25,211 nt of DNA from an uncultured Coriobacteriaceae bacterium. Lineage in GTDB: Bacteria; Actinomycetota; Coriobacteriia; Coriobacteriales; Eggerthellaceae. The stretch spans positions 1 to 25,211 of the forward strand of contig CACZIP010000005.1 of assembly GCA_902781245.1 (NCBI GenBank), written 5' to 3'. Each line of letters begins with the position of its first letter. The first letter of the stretch is position 1. A program made the position numbers and the translations under genes. Below the pieces are notes generated by a model. It did not search any database, was not told the DNA's origin, and saw nothing but the letters and a program-made list of their open reading frames with translations. Positions 1 through 7,758 of the stretch are shown here, one piece after another.

Positions 1-1916
1 CGACAACGCACGATGCGATTGCCTCTCAGCTCGCAGGCGATGAGGCCGAGTTCTTCGCCGATTCGTACGACGTCAGTTCCGATGGGACCTACGTCATGAA
101 CGACTTCGGCAAGGCACACCGCGCCGAGCTTGACGAGATTGTGGCGCTGCCCCTTGTCACCATGTTTGCGGGGGCTGATGCCGACATTGACGAGGATCTT
201 GTCGGTCAGCAGGCGATTGTGGCTGCACGTGCCGAGTATGCATCTCTTGGCTACGACATGAACGCCATGCAGATGAACGCGCTGTTGCTCATAGCGCTCA
301 AGATGATGGGCTTCGTGCTCGGGTCGGTTGTCATCTCGTCACTTGTCGGCTTCGTCGCATCGCGTACGGGCGCAAAGATTGGCCGCGAACTGCGCACGAA
401 ACTGTTCACGAAGGTCATGTCGTTTTCCGATGCCGAGGTGCAACGTTTCTCGGCTGCATCGCTGATCACGCGTGGCACTAACGATATCCAGCAGATTCAG
501 ATGATGTCGATCATGCTGTTGCGCATGGTGCTCTATGCGCCCATTCTCGCCGTTGGTGGCGTCATCATGATCACGCGCATGGACATCTCGATGGGCTGGA
601 TTATCGGTGTGGCCATTGCGGCCATCGTGGTCGTTGCGCTTGTGCTGATGGCTATCGTCATGCCCAAGTTCCGCATCATGCAGAAGCTCATCGACCGCGT
701 GAACCTCGTCTCGCGCGAGATGCTCACCGGCGTGTCGGTTGTACGCGCATTCGGTCAACAGACTCATGAGCAAGAGCGCTTTGACAAGGCGAGCACCGAG
801 CTCATGCGCACTCAGCTGTTCACCAATCGTGTCATGGTCTTCATAATGCCCATCATGATGATGATCATGAACATCGTATCGGTCGTCATCGTGTGGATCG
901 GCGCCGGGCAGATCGACGCCGGCAACATCCAGACGGGCGACCTCATCGCGTTCATCACGTACTCGATGGTCATCATCATGGGCTTCCTCATGCTGTCGAT
1001 GCTGGCAATCATCGCGCCGCGCGCCGACGTTTCAGCTGGGCGCATCGATGAGGTTTTGGAGGCGGAAGTCTCGATCGTTGACCCAGTGGCACCCGTCGAG
1101 AGCCCTGCGTCAGAAGAGCCCGGTGCGCGGATTGAATTCGACCATGTTTCGTTCAGATACGACGACAACAGCGAGCACGTGCTGCACGACGTCACGTTCA
1201 CCGCGGAGCCGGGTAAGACGCTCGCGATCATCGGGTCGACCGGGTCGGGAAAGTCGACGGTTTTGAAGCTCATCGAACGGTTCTACGATGTGAGCGAAGG
1301 TGCCGTGCGGGTCGATGGCGTCGACGTGCGCGAGGTGCCCTTGCATGACCTGCGTTCGCAATTCGGGTATGTGCCGCAGCGAGCGTTCCTGTTCACAGGC
1401 ACGATTGAATCGAACGTTGGTTACGGTGTGGATGGGATTTCCGACGAACGCATTCTTGGAGCTGTCGATATCGCGCAGGCGAGCGAGTTTCTCGAGTCAA
1501 AGGAAGACGGCCTCGACGCCGAGATCACGCAAGGCGGTACAAACGTGTCAGGTGGTCAGCGTCAGCGTCTTGCCATTGCTCGCGCGCTTGCCACCGATGC
1601 TCGCGCATTGTTGTTCGACGACAGCTTTTCGGCTCTCGACTACAAGACTGACGCGGCGTTGCGCAAGGCCTTGGCGGAGCGTTTGCCCGGCAAGACGCAG
1701 ATTATCGTCGCTCAGCGCATTGCCACGGTCATGCGCGCCGATAAAATCATCGTGCTTGACGAAGGTGCGGTCGTAGGCGAAGGCACGCACGAAGATCTGC
1801 TGCGCGCCTGCGAGCAATACCGCGAGATTGCCTTCTCGCAGCTTTCCCCCGAAGAGCTTGCAACAGAGACCGGGTCTGTGTTGCAAGGCGACTCGAAGGG
1901 GGGTGACGGTCGATGA
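1..1916 (+). CDS. ABC exporter half-transporter, degenerate ATP site subunit (5' partial)
   Basis: Membrane-spanning domain followed by an ATP-binding domain, as in type I (type IV fold) multidrug or lipid exporters. The frame is open to the left window edge with no stop, and TM helix 1 is missing, so the start lies outside the window; the ATG at 96 is internal. Visible parts: helices about 270-1010, Walker A GSTGSGKST (1233-1259), signature VSGGQ and Walker B LLFDD. The catalytic Glu after Walker B is Asp (1620-1622) and the switch-loop His is Gln (1713-1715, AQRIATV). This is the pattern of the degenerate subunit in heterodimeric exporters such as TM287/288 and BmrCD. The stop overlaps the next ABC gene by 4 bp (ATGA), so the two are co-translated partners. 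The substrate cannot be told from sequence. Confidence 0.93.
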   Translation, partial: TTHDAIASQLAGDEAEFFADSYDVSSDGTYVMNDFGKAHRAELDEIVALPLVTMFAGADADIDEDLVGQQAIVAARAEYASLGYDMNAMQMNALLLIALKMMGFVLGSVVISSLVGFVASRTGAKIGRELRTKLFTKVMSFSDAEVQRFSAASLITRGTNDIQQIQMMSIMLLRMVLYAPILAVGGVIMITRMDISMGWIIGVAIAAIVVVALVLMAIVMPKFRIMQKLIDRVNLVSREMLTGVSVVRAFGQQTHEQERFDKASTELMRTQLFTNRVMVFIMPIMMMIMNIVSVVIVWIGAGQIDAGNIQTGDLIAFITYSMVIIMGFLMLSMLAIIAPRADVSAGRIDEVLEAEVSIVDPVAPVESPASEEPGARIEFDHVSFRYDDNSEHVLHDVTFTAEPGKTLAIIGSTGSGKSTVLKLIERFYDVSEGAVRVDGVDVREVPLHDLRSQFGYVPQRAFLFTGTIESNVGYGVDGISDERILGAVDIAQASEFLESKEDGLDAEITQGGTNVSGGQRQRLAIARALATDARALLFDDSFSALDYKTDAALRKALAERLPGKTQIIVAQRIATVMRADKIIVLDEGAVVGEGTHEDLLRACEQYREIAFSQLSPEELATETGSVLQGDSKGGDGR

Positions 1917-3784
1917 GCGAACATGATGAGGCTCAAGAGCGGCAGCTCATGCAAGCATCACAGCGCAAGAAGCGTGGGTATCGCCCAGGTGGGCCTGCGG
2001 GTCGCATGATCGTCACGGAGAAGCCACGCGATTTCAAGGGCACGGTGGGCAAGCTCGTTCGATTCCTCGGCCGCTTCAAGTTCGCGATGCTCGCGGCGCT
2101 CGTGTTCGCCATAGGCGCAACGGTGTTCAACGTCATCGGACCGAAGGTCCTCTCGACTGCCACGACCGAATTGTTCAACGGCATCGTTGCAAAGGTCGAG
2201 GGTACCGGTGGCATCAACTTCGAGGCAATCTGGACGATCCTCCTCACAACGCTCGTCATATATCTGGGAAGTGCCGCTTGCATGTTCGTCCAGGGCCTGG
2301 TGCTCACCTACGTTTCACAGAAGACGTGCTACGAGTTCCGCCGCGAGATCTCCGAGAAGATCGATCGGCTGCCCGTGGGTTACTTCGAACGCACGTCGAC
2401 GGGTGATACGCTCTCACGTATCACCAACGATGTCGATACGTTAGGTCAAAGCCTCAACCAGGGCATATCCGAGTTGCTGCGTGCGGTGGTCACCGTTGTG
2501 GGCGTGTTGGCCGTCATGTTCTCCATCAATGTGATCATGACGCTGGTCACATTGCTTATCGTGCCTGCGTCGATTGTGTGCATCCGCATCATCGTCAAGC
2601 GCTCGCAGAAGCAGTTCTATGCCCAGCAGGCCAACCTCGGAGCCATCGACGGTCTCATCGAGGAGACGTTCAGCGGTCACGCGATCGTGAAGGCGTTCGG
2701 TCGCGAGCAAGCCACGATTGACGAGTTCAACGACACGAACGAGCGGCTCTACGAGAGCGCGTGGAAATCTCAGTTCCTCTCAGGGCTCATGCGCCCCGTC
2801 ATGGATGTTATTGGCAATCTGGGCTACGTCGTCGTGGCCATCATGGGCAGTGTATTTGCTGTTCAGGGCGTCATCACGGTGGGCGACATCCAGGCATTCA
2901 TCCAATACGTCAAGAACTTCACGCAGCCTATCATCCAGCTTGCGCAAGTGGCCAACGTGCTGCAAATGACGGCCGCCGCTGCCGAGCGCGTGTTCGAGTT
3001 CCTCGAAGCTGAAGAAGAACCTGAGGAACACTCCGAGATCGACACCGCCGATTTGTCGTGCGATGTCGAGTTCGAACATGTGCAGTTCGGGTACGACCCC
3101 GAGAAGATCATCATCAAGGACTTCAGCGCGAGAGTCGAAGAGGGCCAGACCGTTGCGTTCGTGGGTCCCACGGGAGCTGGCAAGACCACGCTCGTGAAGT
3201 TGCTCATGCGCTTCTACGACGTGCAGGATGGTGCCATCCGCATCGGCGGTGTCGACGTGCGCGACATCGACCGCGACGATGTGCGCGAACTGTTCGGCAT
3301 GGTGCTCCAGGATACGTGGTTGTTCCACGGCACAGTGCGCGAGAACATTCGTTACGGACGCCCGGATGCCACCGACGAAGAAGTTGAGGAAGCAGCGCGC
3401 CGCGCGTTCGCCCACCACTTCATCGAGACGCTGCCCGGTGGTTACGACTGCATGATCAACGAGGATGCAAGCAATATCAGCGCAGGCCAGCGGCAGCTGC
3501 TCACCATTGCGCGTGCCTTCTTGGTCAACAGGCGCATGCTCGTGCTCGATGAGGCTACGAGCTCAGTTGACACCCGTACCGAAGAGCGCATCCAGCAGGC
3601 CATGGACAACCTGATGGCAGGACGCACGTCGTTCGTCATTGCGCATCGGCTGTCGACCATCCGTGATGCCGACTTGATTCTCGTCATCCGCGATGGCGAT
3701 ATCGTCGAGCAAGGCACCCATGAGGAATTGCTCGCGCAGGACGGCTTCTACGCCGAGCTCTACAACAGCCAGTTCCAGGAATAG
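1913..3784 (+). CDS. ABC exporter half-transporter, catalytic Walker B subunit
   Basis: 623-residue half-transporter: a basic N-terminal tail of about 50 residues, six predicted TM helices to about residue 345, then the ATP-binding domain. It has Walker A GPTGAGKTT, Walker B LVLDEATSS with the catalytic Glu, and switch-loop His (IAHRLSTI), so it supplies the hydrolysing site residues. Its own signature is ISAGQ (3476-3490) rather than LSGGQ. In the heterodimer this altered signature would face the upstream subunit's degenerate Walker B, so both defects fall in one ATP site, as known for heterodimeric exporters. The start ATG overlaps the upstream stop and is preceded by a G-rich ribosome site (GGGGGGTGA). 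No terminator follows before 3843. Confidence 0.95.
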   Translation: MSEHDEAQERQLMQASQRKKRGYRPGGPAGRMIVTEKPRDFKGTVGKLVRFLGRFKFAMLAALVFAIGATVFNVIGPKVLSTATTELFNGIVAKVEGTGGINFEAIWTILLTTLVIYLGSAACMFVQGLVLTYVSQKTCYEFRREISEKIDRLPVGYFERTSTGDTLSRITNDVDTLGQSLNQGISELLRAVVTVVGVLAVMFSINVIMTLVTLLIVPASIVCIRIIVKRSQKQFYAQQANLGAIDGLIEETFSGHAIVKAFGREQATIDEFNDTNERLYESAWKSQFLSGLMRPVMDVIGNLGYVVVAIMGSVFAVQGVITVGDIQAFIQYVKNFTQPIIQLAQVANVLQMTAAAAERVFEFLEAEEEPEEHSEIDTADLSCDVEFEHVQFGYDPEKIIIKDFSARVEEGQTVAFVGPTGAGKTTLVKLLMRFYDVQDGAIRIGGVDVRDIDRDDVRELFGMVLQDTWLFHGTVRENIRYGRPDATDEEVEEAARRAFAHHFIETLPGGYDCMINEDASNISAGQRQLLTIARAFLVNRRMLVLDEATSSVDTRTEERIQQAMDNLMAGRTSFVIAHRLSTIRDADLILVIRDGDIVEQGTHEELLAQDGFYAELYNSQFQE

Positions 3785-3802
3785 CCTTGCTTTAGCCGAC
3801 GT

Positions 3803-3833
3803 TTGCCACTCCTTCACATGTCTTTGGTAAAAT
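3803..3833 (+). promoter_or_regulatory. Candidate promoter for the HAD phosphatase gene, near-leaderless
   Basis: TTGCCA (3803-3808) and TAAAAT (3828-3833) resemble -35 and -10 boxes with a rather long 19-bp spacer. The ATG at 3843 lies only 9 bases after the -10 box, so transcription would begin 1-3 bases before the start codon. No Shine-Dalgarno sequence is visible there, which fits a near-leaderless mRNA. Confidence 0.4.
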
Positions 3834-3842
3834 AGCGCAGCT

Positions 3843-4541
3843 ATGCAAGAACAGATGACAGATAAAGTACGGTTGGCAGTTTTCGATTTCGACGACACAT
3901 CGATTGAAGGGTCGTCGCCGTCATGGCTTGTCAACCGTTTGATTTTCGAGCACAAGATCTCGCCGATCACGTCGCTCAAGATCGGTTTTTGGGGCATCGC
4001 CTATAAGTGGCATTTGCCTCAGAGTGAGGCTTGGGTGCGCGGGCAGGTTTTCAAAGCGTTCGAAGGAATGCCGAAAGAGGTCGTCGACTCCTATCTTGTC
4101 TCGTTCTACGACAAGATCATCGCCAAACGTTTCCGCGCGAAGGCGGATGAAGAGATGCGCAAGCGCGCAGAAGAGGGCTGCATCGTCGTGGTCGTCTCGG
4201 CGTCGTTCGAGCCCATCGTGATGCGCGCGATGGAAAGCCATCCTTTCCAGGTGCAGATTTCGACGCGTATGAAAGTGAAGCCCGACGGGACGTACACACG
4301 TGAAGTGGATGGCAAGCCGATCGAAGGTGCGGAGAAGCTCGTAGCGCTCAAGCATTGGGCCGACGGTCGTTTCGGCGAGGGCAAGTGGGAGCTGACATAC
4401 GCCTACGGTGACCACCATTCCGACCGACCGTTGCTCGAAGCGGCAAAGCACCCATTTGTCGTCACGCCCAACACGGGCATGAAGCACATTGTGAAAGAGA
4501 CGGGCTGGCCGGTCCTCGATTGGGAAATGGACGTTTCCTAA
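3843..4541 (+). CDS. HAD-superfamily subfamily IB hydrolase (SerB/PSP-like phosphatase)
   Basis: 232 residues. HAD motif I is DFDDT (D15, D17, T19): the first Asp is the phosphorylated nucleophile and the second the acid/base. Motif II is the Ser in VVVSASFEP, and motif IV is GDHHSDRPLL, which binds Mg2+. The long helical cap between motifs I and II is that of the IB subfamily, which includes phosphoserine phosphatase and uncharacterised 'HAD-IB hydrolases'. The real substrate is unknown; many family members act on small phosphomonoesters. No signal peptide, so cytosolic. The start at 3843 suits the nearby -10 box; a second ATG lies at 3855. The gene stands alone between the ABC pair and the AAA-fold gene. 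Confidence 0.88.
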   Translation: MQEQMTDKVRLAVFDFDDTSIEGSSPSWLVNRLIFEHKISPITSLKIGFWGIAYKWHLPQSEAWVRGQVFKAFEGMPKEVVDSYLVSFYDKIIAKRFRAKADEEMRKRAEEGCIVVVVSASFEPIVMRAMESHPFQVQISTRMKVKPDGTYTREVDGKPIEGAEKLVALKHWADGRFGEGKWELTYAYGDHHSDRPLLEAAKHPFVVTPNTGMKHIVKETGWPVLDWEMDVS

Positions 4542-4556
4542 CTTAAGGAGATATAC

Positions 4557-4613
4557 GTGTGGCAAGTGAGTCAGGGGCCAGGGCACCGACTCACTGGCCC
4601 GGTTTACTTTTGA
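4557..4613 (+). CDS. Possible 18-codon ORF behind a strong ribosome site
   Basis: A near-ideal Shine-Dalgarno (AAGGAG, 4545-4550) lies six bases before GTG 4557. The frame reads 18 codons through the hairpin repeat at 4565-4595 and stops at TGA 4611. It starts MWQVSQG and has no recognisable domain. It may be a short peptide, or the remains of a gene start into which the repeat was inserted. Only the ribosome site is convincing. Confidence 0.25.
   Translation: MWQVSQGPGHRLTGPVYF
4565..4595 (+). repeat. Hairpin repeat family A, single unit
   Basis: A 31-bp unit with arms AGTGAGTC and GACTCACT around the core AGGGGCCAGGGCACC. The same core occurs twice more, as an inverted pair, at 14515-14582. 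An alternative hairpin (GGGCCA with TGGCCC at 4594-4600) overlaps it. It lies in the 163-bp gap between the HAD gene and the AAA-fold gene. Confidence 0.85.
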
Positions 4614-4704
4614 AACGGTTTTTCTACGTCGGCTGCTGCGTCGGGAATTGCATGCGATAATACTATTGAACAACTGTAGACGTATTTGAAAAGGGGGTTG
4701 GGTC

Positions 4705-6717
4705 ATGAGCGAGAACGAACTGCCCAACCAGAACAGTAATTGCAGCGAGCATCCGATGGACTACCTGAACAAGGCGGCGGAAGCTTGCGCTGCGGGCGAT
4801 ATGACGCTGGGTTTGCATTTGTATTTGGCGGCCTACGAGAAGGCCGTGAGCGAGCCCGGCACCTCAACAGGGCTGGCTGTGGCCGCCTTGCGCGAGGCGT
4901 GGCACCTCGCCTGCGACCTGAAGGAGCGCTCGATGGCGGAGCACGTCTTCGAGAAGCTCGAGCCGTATCTTTCCCGCGAGGAAATTGCCGAATGTGCAGC
5001 TGCGTTGCAGGATTTGGCGCTCGATCGACTCGAGCAATACGGCTTCTCGCGCGAGGAGCTGCAGGACATGGCCGAGGCTATCTCGCACGATTTCCTGGGC
5101 GGGGATGCTTCCGTCGTGAAAGTCGAGCACATTACGATTCCCGGTGTCGGCATGCTCGGCGGCTCCGACCAGCTTTTCGCCGATGTGAGCATCGATGTCG
5201 AGCAGGCGCAGGCGCCTCAGGACGACGTCGCAACCACTGATCAGGCGAATCCGTTCGAACTTGATCGTACCGGCTCTGAAGTTGCAGGTGAATCTTCCGA
5301 CGAAGACTCCGCTTCCAAAGAGGTTGCGCCGCGCGATGCCAAGAAGCTTGGCATGAACGTGGCGGATACCTTCAATCCGTACGACTACTATCCTCCGAGT
5401 TCGGAGGGTACGAGCTGGCGTGCTGCAACGAATGTCGGCTCAGGGTGGAGCGAATCGTTAGGCTTCGACGGAACGACGGTCTTCGACTCGCGTTTCGAGG
5501 GCTTCTCGCCGATCATCAAACACGAAGACGAGCTCGAATCAACCGGTGACGATTCGCATGAAAACGAAGCGTCTGCCGCGTCGAATCTGCCGAAAGATGC
5601 CGACTCCGAAGAGTCTCAGGTCAGCGGCCAGTCGCAGATTGAGAGCGCGAAACAGTCTTCAGCTGATCAGCCTGTTGCTGAGACGCAGGTTCAAGCTGTA
5701 GTGCCTTCCGTCGTACCCACAGCAAAGAACGTCGAACAGAAGCCGCATTCGAGCATGCCCTCCATGCCCGGAGTGGCGCCGGTTGGCGTCCCAGCGTTTA
5801 ATTACAGCAGCTTGGTCGGTTATGACGAAGCCGTTGCCACCATGCGCGATTACGGTTTCGGGCTGCAACGCAATGCCGATTTCATCAGCTTCGTGGAGAC
5901 GTTGAACGCACAGCATGGCCTGAATCGCATGCCAGCAGCTGACACCATGCTGTTCCGTGCTCCTGCCATCGAGGATGCAGCTCGGTTCGTCGAAGCGACC
6001 ATCGGTGAGCTCGGTTTGCCGCCGTTGCGCATGGGAATGGAAGAAAGCGTCCAAGGAATGCCGATGTTGTGCGTCACAGCCGACAGCAGCAATCGGCCAC
6101 GCATGAACCACCAGCAGAACCGCTTCCAAGGTCCTGCAATCTTGGTCATCGATGAACTCGATACGTGGCGCATTCCCGAACCGCCCGAGAACGTCGAGGG
6201 TGGCATGCAAGCGTTCATGCTGGCGAACATGACTCGAGGCGCACGCGAAGCGATTAACCTCATTCGTTCGGCTGTCGAAGATCCGAACGTGATCGTGCTG
6301 GCGACATCGACGATTGGCGGCGAGGTCGACCCGCTCTTCTATGAGCTGCTCGAGCCTTTGACGATTATCGATATCGCCAACCCCAACGAACAGGAGCGTG
6401 CCGACATCTGGGCCGAGATCATGCAGGACCATCCTTCGACCCGCTCGCTCGATGCCAAAGATCTCGTGAAGTTCTCGGCAGGTCTGGCGCGTTACGACAT
6501 TTACATCGCAGCTCGCGAGGCAATCGAGGAAGCGTACAAAGCCGGCCTCGTCCAGCGCAGATACGTGCCGGTGACATCGCAGAACATCCTTGACAAGATT
6601 GCCGCGTGCCAACCACTTGATTCGGATGAGTACCACGCGCTCGAAGACAAAGTCATCAGCGATTTCGTGGACAGCCTCGACGACCTCGAACGGTTGCTCG
6701 ACGATCAGCACGAGTAG
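4705..6717 (+). CDS. AAA-fold ATPase-like protein without Walker A, with helical N-terminus
   Basis: 670 residues in three parts. Residues 15-130 are helical and TPR-like (two or three Ala/Leu-rich helix pairs). Residues 165-355 are acidic, Ser/Glu-rich and probably disordered. Residues 365-670 resemble an AAA+ module: a helix-rich entry (FNYSSLVGYDEA), an intact Walker B (AILVIDELD, D483 E484), a sensor-1-like strand (VIVLATST, 529-536) followed by DPLFYELLEPLTIIDI, then a helical lid. Where Walker A (GxxGxGKT) should be, the protein reads LFRAPAIEDAARF (416-428), with no Gly-rich loop and no Lys. It therefore probably does not bind ATP in the usual way. Start: ATG with AAAAGGGGG ahead. Function unknown; a scaffold or pseudo-ATPase is an inference. 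Confidence 0.8.
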   Translation: MSENELPNQNSNCSEHPMDYLNKAAEACAAGDMTLGLHLYLAAYEKAVSEPGTSTGLAVAALREAWHLACDLKERSMAEHVFEKLEPYLSREEIAECAAALQDLALDRLEQYGFSREELQDMAEAISHDFLGGDASVVKVEHITIPGVGMLGGSDQLFADVSIDVEQAQAPQDDVATTDQANPFELDRTGSEVAGESSDEDSASKEVAPRDAKKLGMNVADTFNPYDYYPPSSEGTSWRAATNVGSGWSESLGFDGTTVFDSRFEGFSPIIKHEDELESTGDDSHENEASAASNLPKDADSEESQVSGQSQIESAKQSSADQPVAETQVQAVVPSVVPTAKNVEQKPHSSMPSMPGVAPVGVPAFNYSSLVGYDEAVATMRDYGFGLQRNADFISFVETLNAQHGLNRMPAADTMLFRAPAIEDAARFVEATIGELGLPPLRMGMEESVQGMPMLCVTADSSNRPRMNHQQNRFQGPAILVIDELDTWRIPEPPENVEGGMQAFMLANMTRGAREAINLIRSAVEDPNVIVLATSTIGGEVDPLFYELLEPLTIIDIANPNEQERADIWAEIMQDHPSTRSLDAKDLVKFSAGLARYDIYIAAREAIEEAYKAGLVQRRYVPVTSQNILDKIAACQPLDSDEYHALEDKVISDFVDSLDDLERLLDDQHE

Positions 6718-6748
6718 AAGTTGGCACGCCGAGTGACAAATCAGCCGA

Positions 6749-6775
6749 AATCGGGCGCCTCTCAGGCGCCCGATT
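6749..6775 (+). terminator. Perfect 12-bp hairpin after the AAA-fold gene
   Basis: Arms AATCGGGCGCCT (6749-6760) and AGGCGCCCGATT (6764-6775) with loop CTC. It starts 31 bases after the stop codon of the AAA-fold gene. No clear T tract follows, so it may be a weak terminator or a 3'-end stabiliser. Its position argues that the glycosylase starts at 6790 and not at the upstream TTG 6721, which would place the hairpin inside the coding region. Confidence 0.45.
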
Positions 6776-6789
6776 GGTCTGCATGCGCG

Positions 6790-7623
6790 ATGCAACGGGA
6801 AGAGTTCGTGCAACTCGTTTCCGAGAAAGGAATCGAGCTCTATCGTGATTTGCCATGGCGCAATATCGATGACCCGTATGCTGTTCTCGTCTCAGAGGTC
6901 ATGCTGCAGCAAACTCAGGTTTCTCGTGTCCAACGGTATTGGACACGATGGATGGAGCTGTTTCCGACCGTCGACGCCCTGGCGGCGGCCGATACGGCGA
7001 CCATTCTCGAGATATGGCAGGGGCTGGGTTACAACCGCCGAGCGCTCGCATTGAAACGCGCATGCGAGGCGTGCTCGGCCGACGGCGGCGGTTTGCTGCC
7101 GCGCACTGTCGATGAGCTCGTGAAGCTACCTGGTATTGGGCCGGCAACAGCAGCGGGCGTAATCGCGTTCGCCTACGATGAGCCTTCAGTCTATATCGAG
7201 ACGAACGTGCGCAGCGTGTTTCTGCACGAACTTTTCCCCGATGGGGAAGAGGTGTCTGACAAACAACTCGTCCCATACGTTGTGGACACATGTCCGAGCA
7301 GGGGTGCTCGTGCGTGGTACTATGCGTTGCTCGATTACGGCGCGCATCTCAAATCCCAAACTGTCAATCCATCCCGGCGGTCGAAGCATTACACGCGCCA
7401 GAGCAAATTCGAGGGAAGCCGTCGCGAGAAGCGCAGTTTCCTGCTCAAGCAGGTGCTCACTGCGCCTGACGGTATCGAGCTCGAGGAGCTTGCCGCGCGT
7501 CTCGACGAATACGAGCAGCAGGCAAAACGCGGTGTCGTCGATCGGGAGCTGTTCGAGACAATCACCTCCGATCTGATCGATGAGGGCTTCTTCCGTCGGG
7601 AAGGTGAATTGCTGATACCGTGA
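6790..7623 (+). CDS. MutY-like A/G-specific adenine glycosylase lacking the Fe-S cluster
   Basis: 277 residues, HhH-GPD fold. MutY-like signs: LPWR near the N-terminus, SEVMLQQTQV with the catalytic Glu (E36), and the helix-hairpin-helix LPGIGPATAAGV (113-124). The family would remove adenine opposite 8-oxoguanine. Two departures: the catalytic Asp of GPD (D138 in E. coli, LDGNV) is Glu here (E137, IETNV), and the four C-terminal Cys that hold the [4Fe-4S] cluster are absent (LDYGAHLKSQTVNPSRRSKHY). The usual Nudix-like C-terminal domain is replaced by a short winged-helix-like tail (210-277). ATG 6790 matches the E. coli MutY N-terminus in length, but no ribosome site is visible; TTG 6721 and GTG 6733 are in-frame alternatives. 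Confidence 0.8.
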   Translation: MQREEFVQLVSEKGIELYRDLPWRNIDDPYAVLVSEVMLQQTQVSRVQRYWTRWMELFPTVDALAAADTATILEIWQGLGYNRRALALKRACEACSADGGGLLPRTVDELVKLPGIGPATAAGVIAFAYDEPSVYIETNVRSVFLHELFPDGEEVSDKQLVPYVVDTCPSRGARAWYYALLDYGAHLKSQTVNPSRRSKHYTRQSKFEGSRREKRSFLLKQVLTAPDGIELEELAARLDEYEQQAKRGVVDRELFETITSDLIDEGFFRREGELLIP

Positions 7624-7635
7624 CGAATTGCATTC

Positions 7636-7715
7636 CGTGTGGCACGCCGCTCCCAGGGAAGGGTGTGCCATTTCTTGAAAATGGCACACCCTTCCCTGGG
7701 AGCGGCGTGCCACAC
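7636..7715. repeat. Hairpin repeat family B, perfect 38-bp inverted pair
   Basis: Left arm 7636-7673 and right arm 7678-7715 are perfect reverse complements around the loop CTTG. Each arm contains a unit that can itself fold, with ends GGCACGCC and GGTGTGCC and an inner TCCC/GGGA. It starts 13 bases after the glycosylase stop and ends 43 bases before the mntP start. There is no T tract, so it looks like a REP/BIME-type element and not a simple terminator. Confidence 0.9.
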
Positions 7716-7734
7716 GTTATCTCTGGTACCATAA

Positions 7735-7754
7735 ACCTCGTTTTCGAGAGAGGT
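7735..7754 (+). promoter_or_regulatory. Small hairpin covering the mntP ribosome site
   Basis: ACCTC (7735-7739) can pair with GAGGT (7750-7754), which contains the Shine-Dalgarno AGAGAGG ahead of GTG 7759. A -10-like TACCAT lies at 7727-7732. Five base pairs alone are weak; this may be chance. Confidence 0.25.
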
Positions 7755-7758
7755 AATT

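Noticed and set aside
7624..7758. Manganese riboswitch (yybP-ykoY) upstream of mntP
   Set aside because: The gap is taken up by a perfect inverted repeat and only 43 further bases; no conserved loop sequences of that riboswitch are seen.
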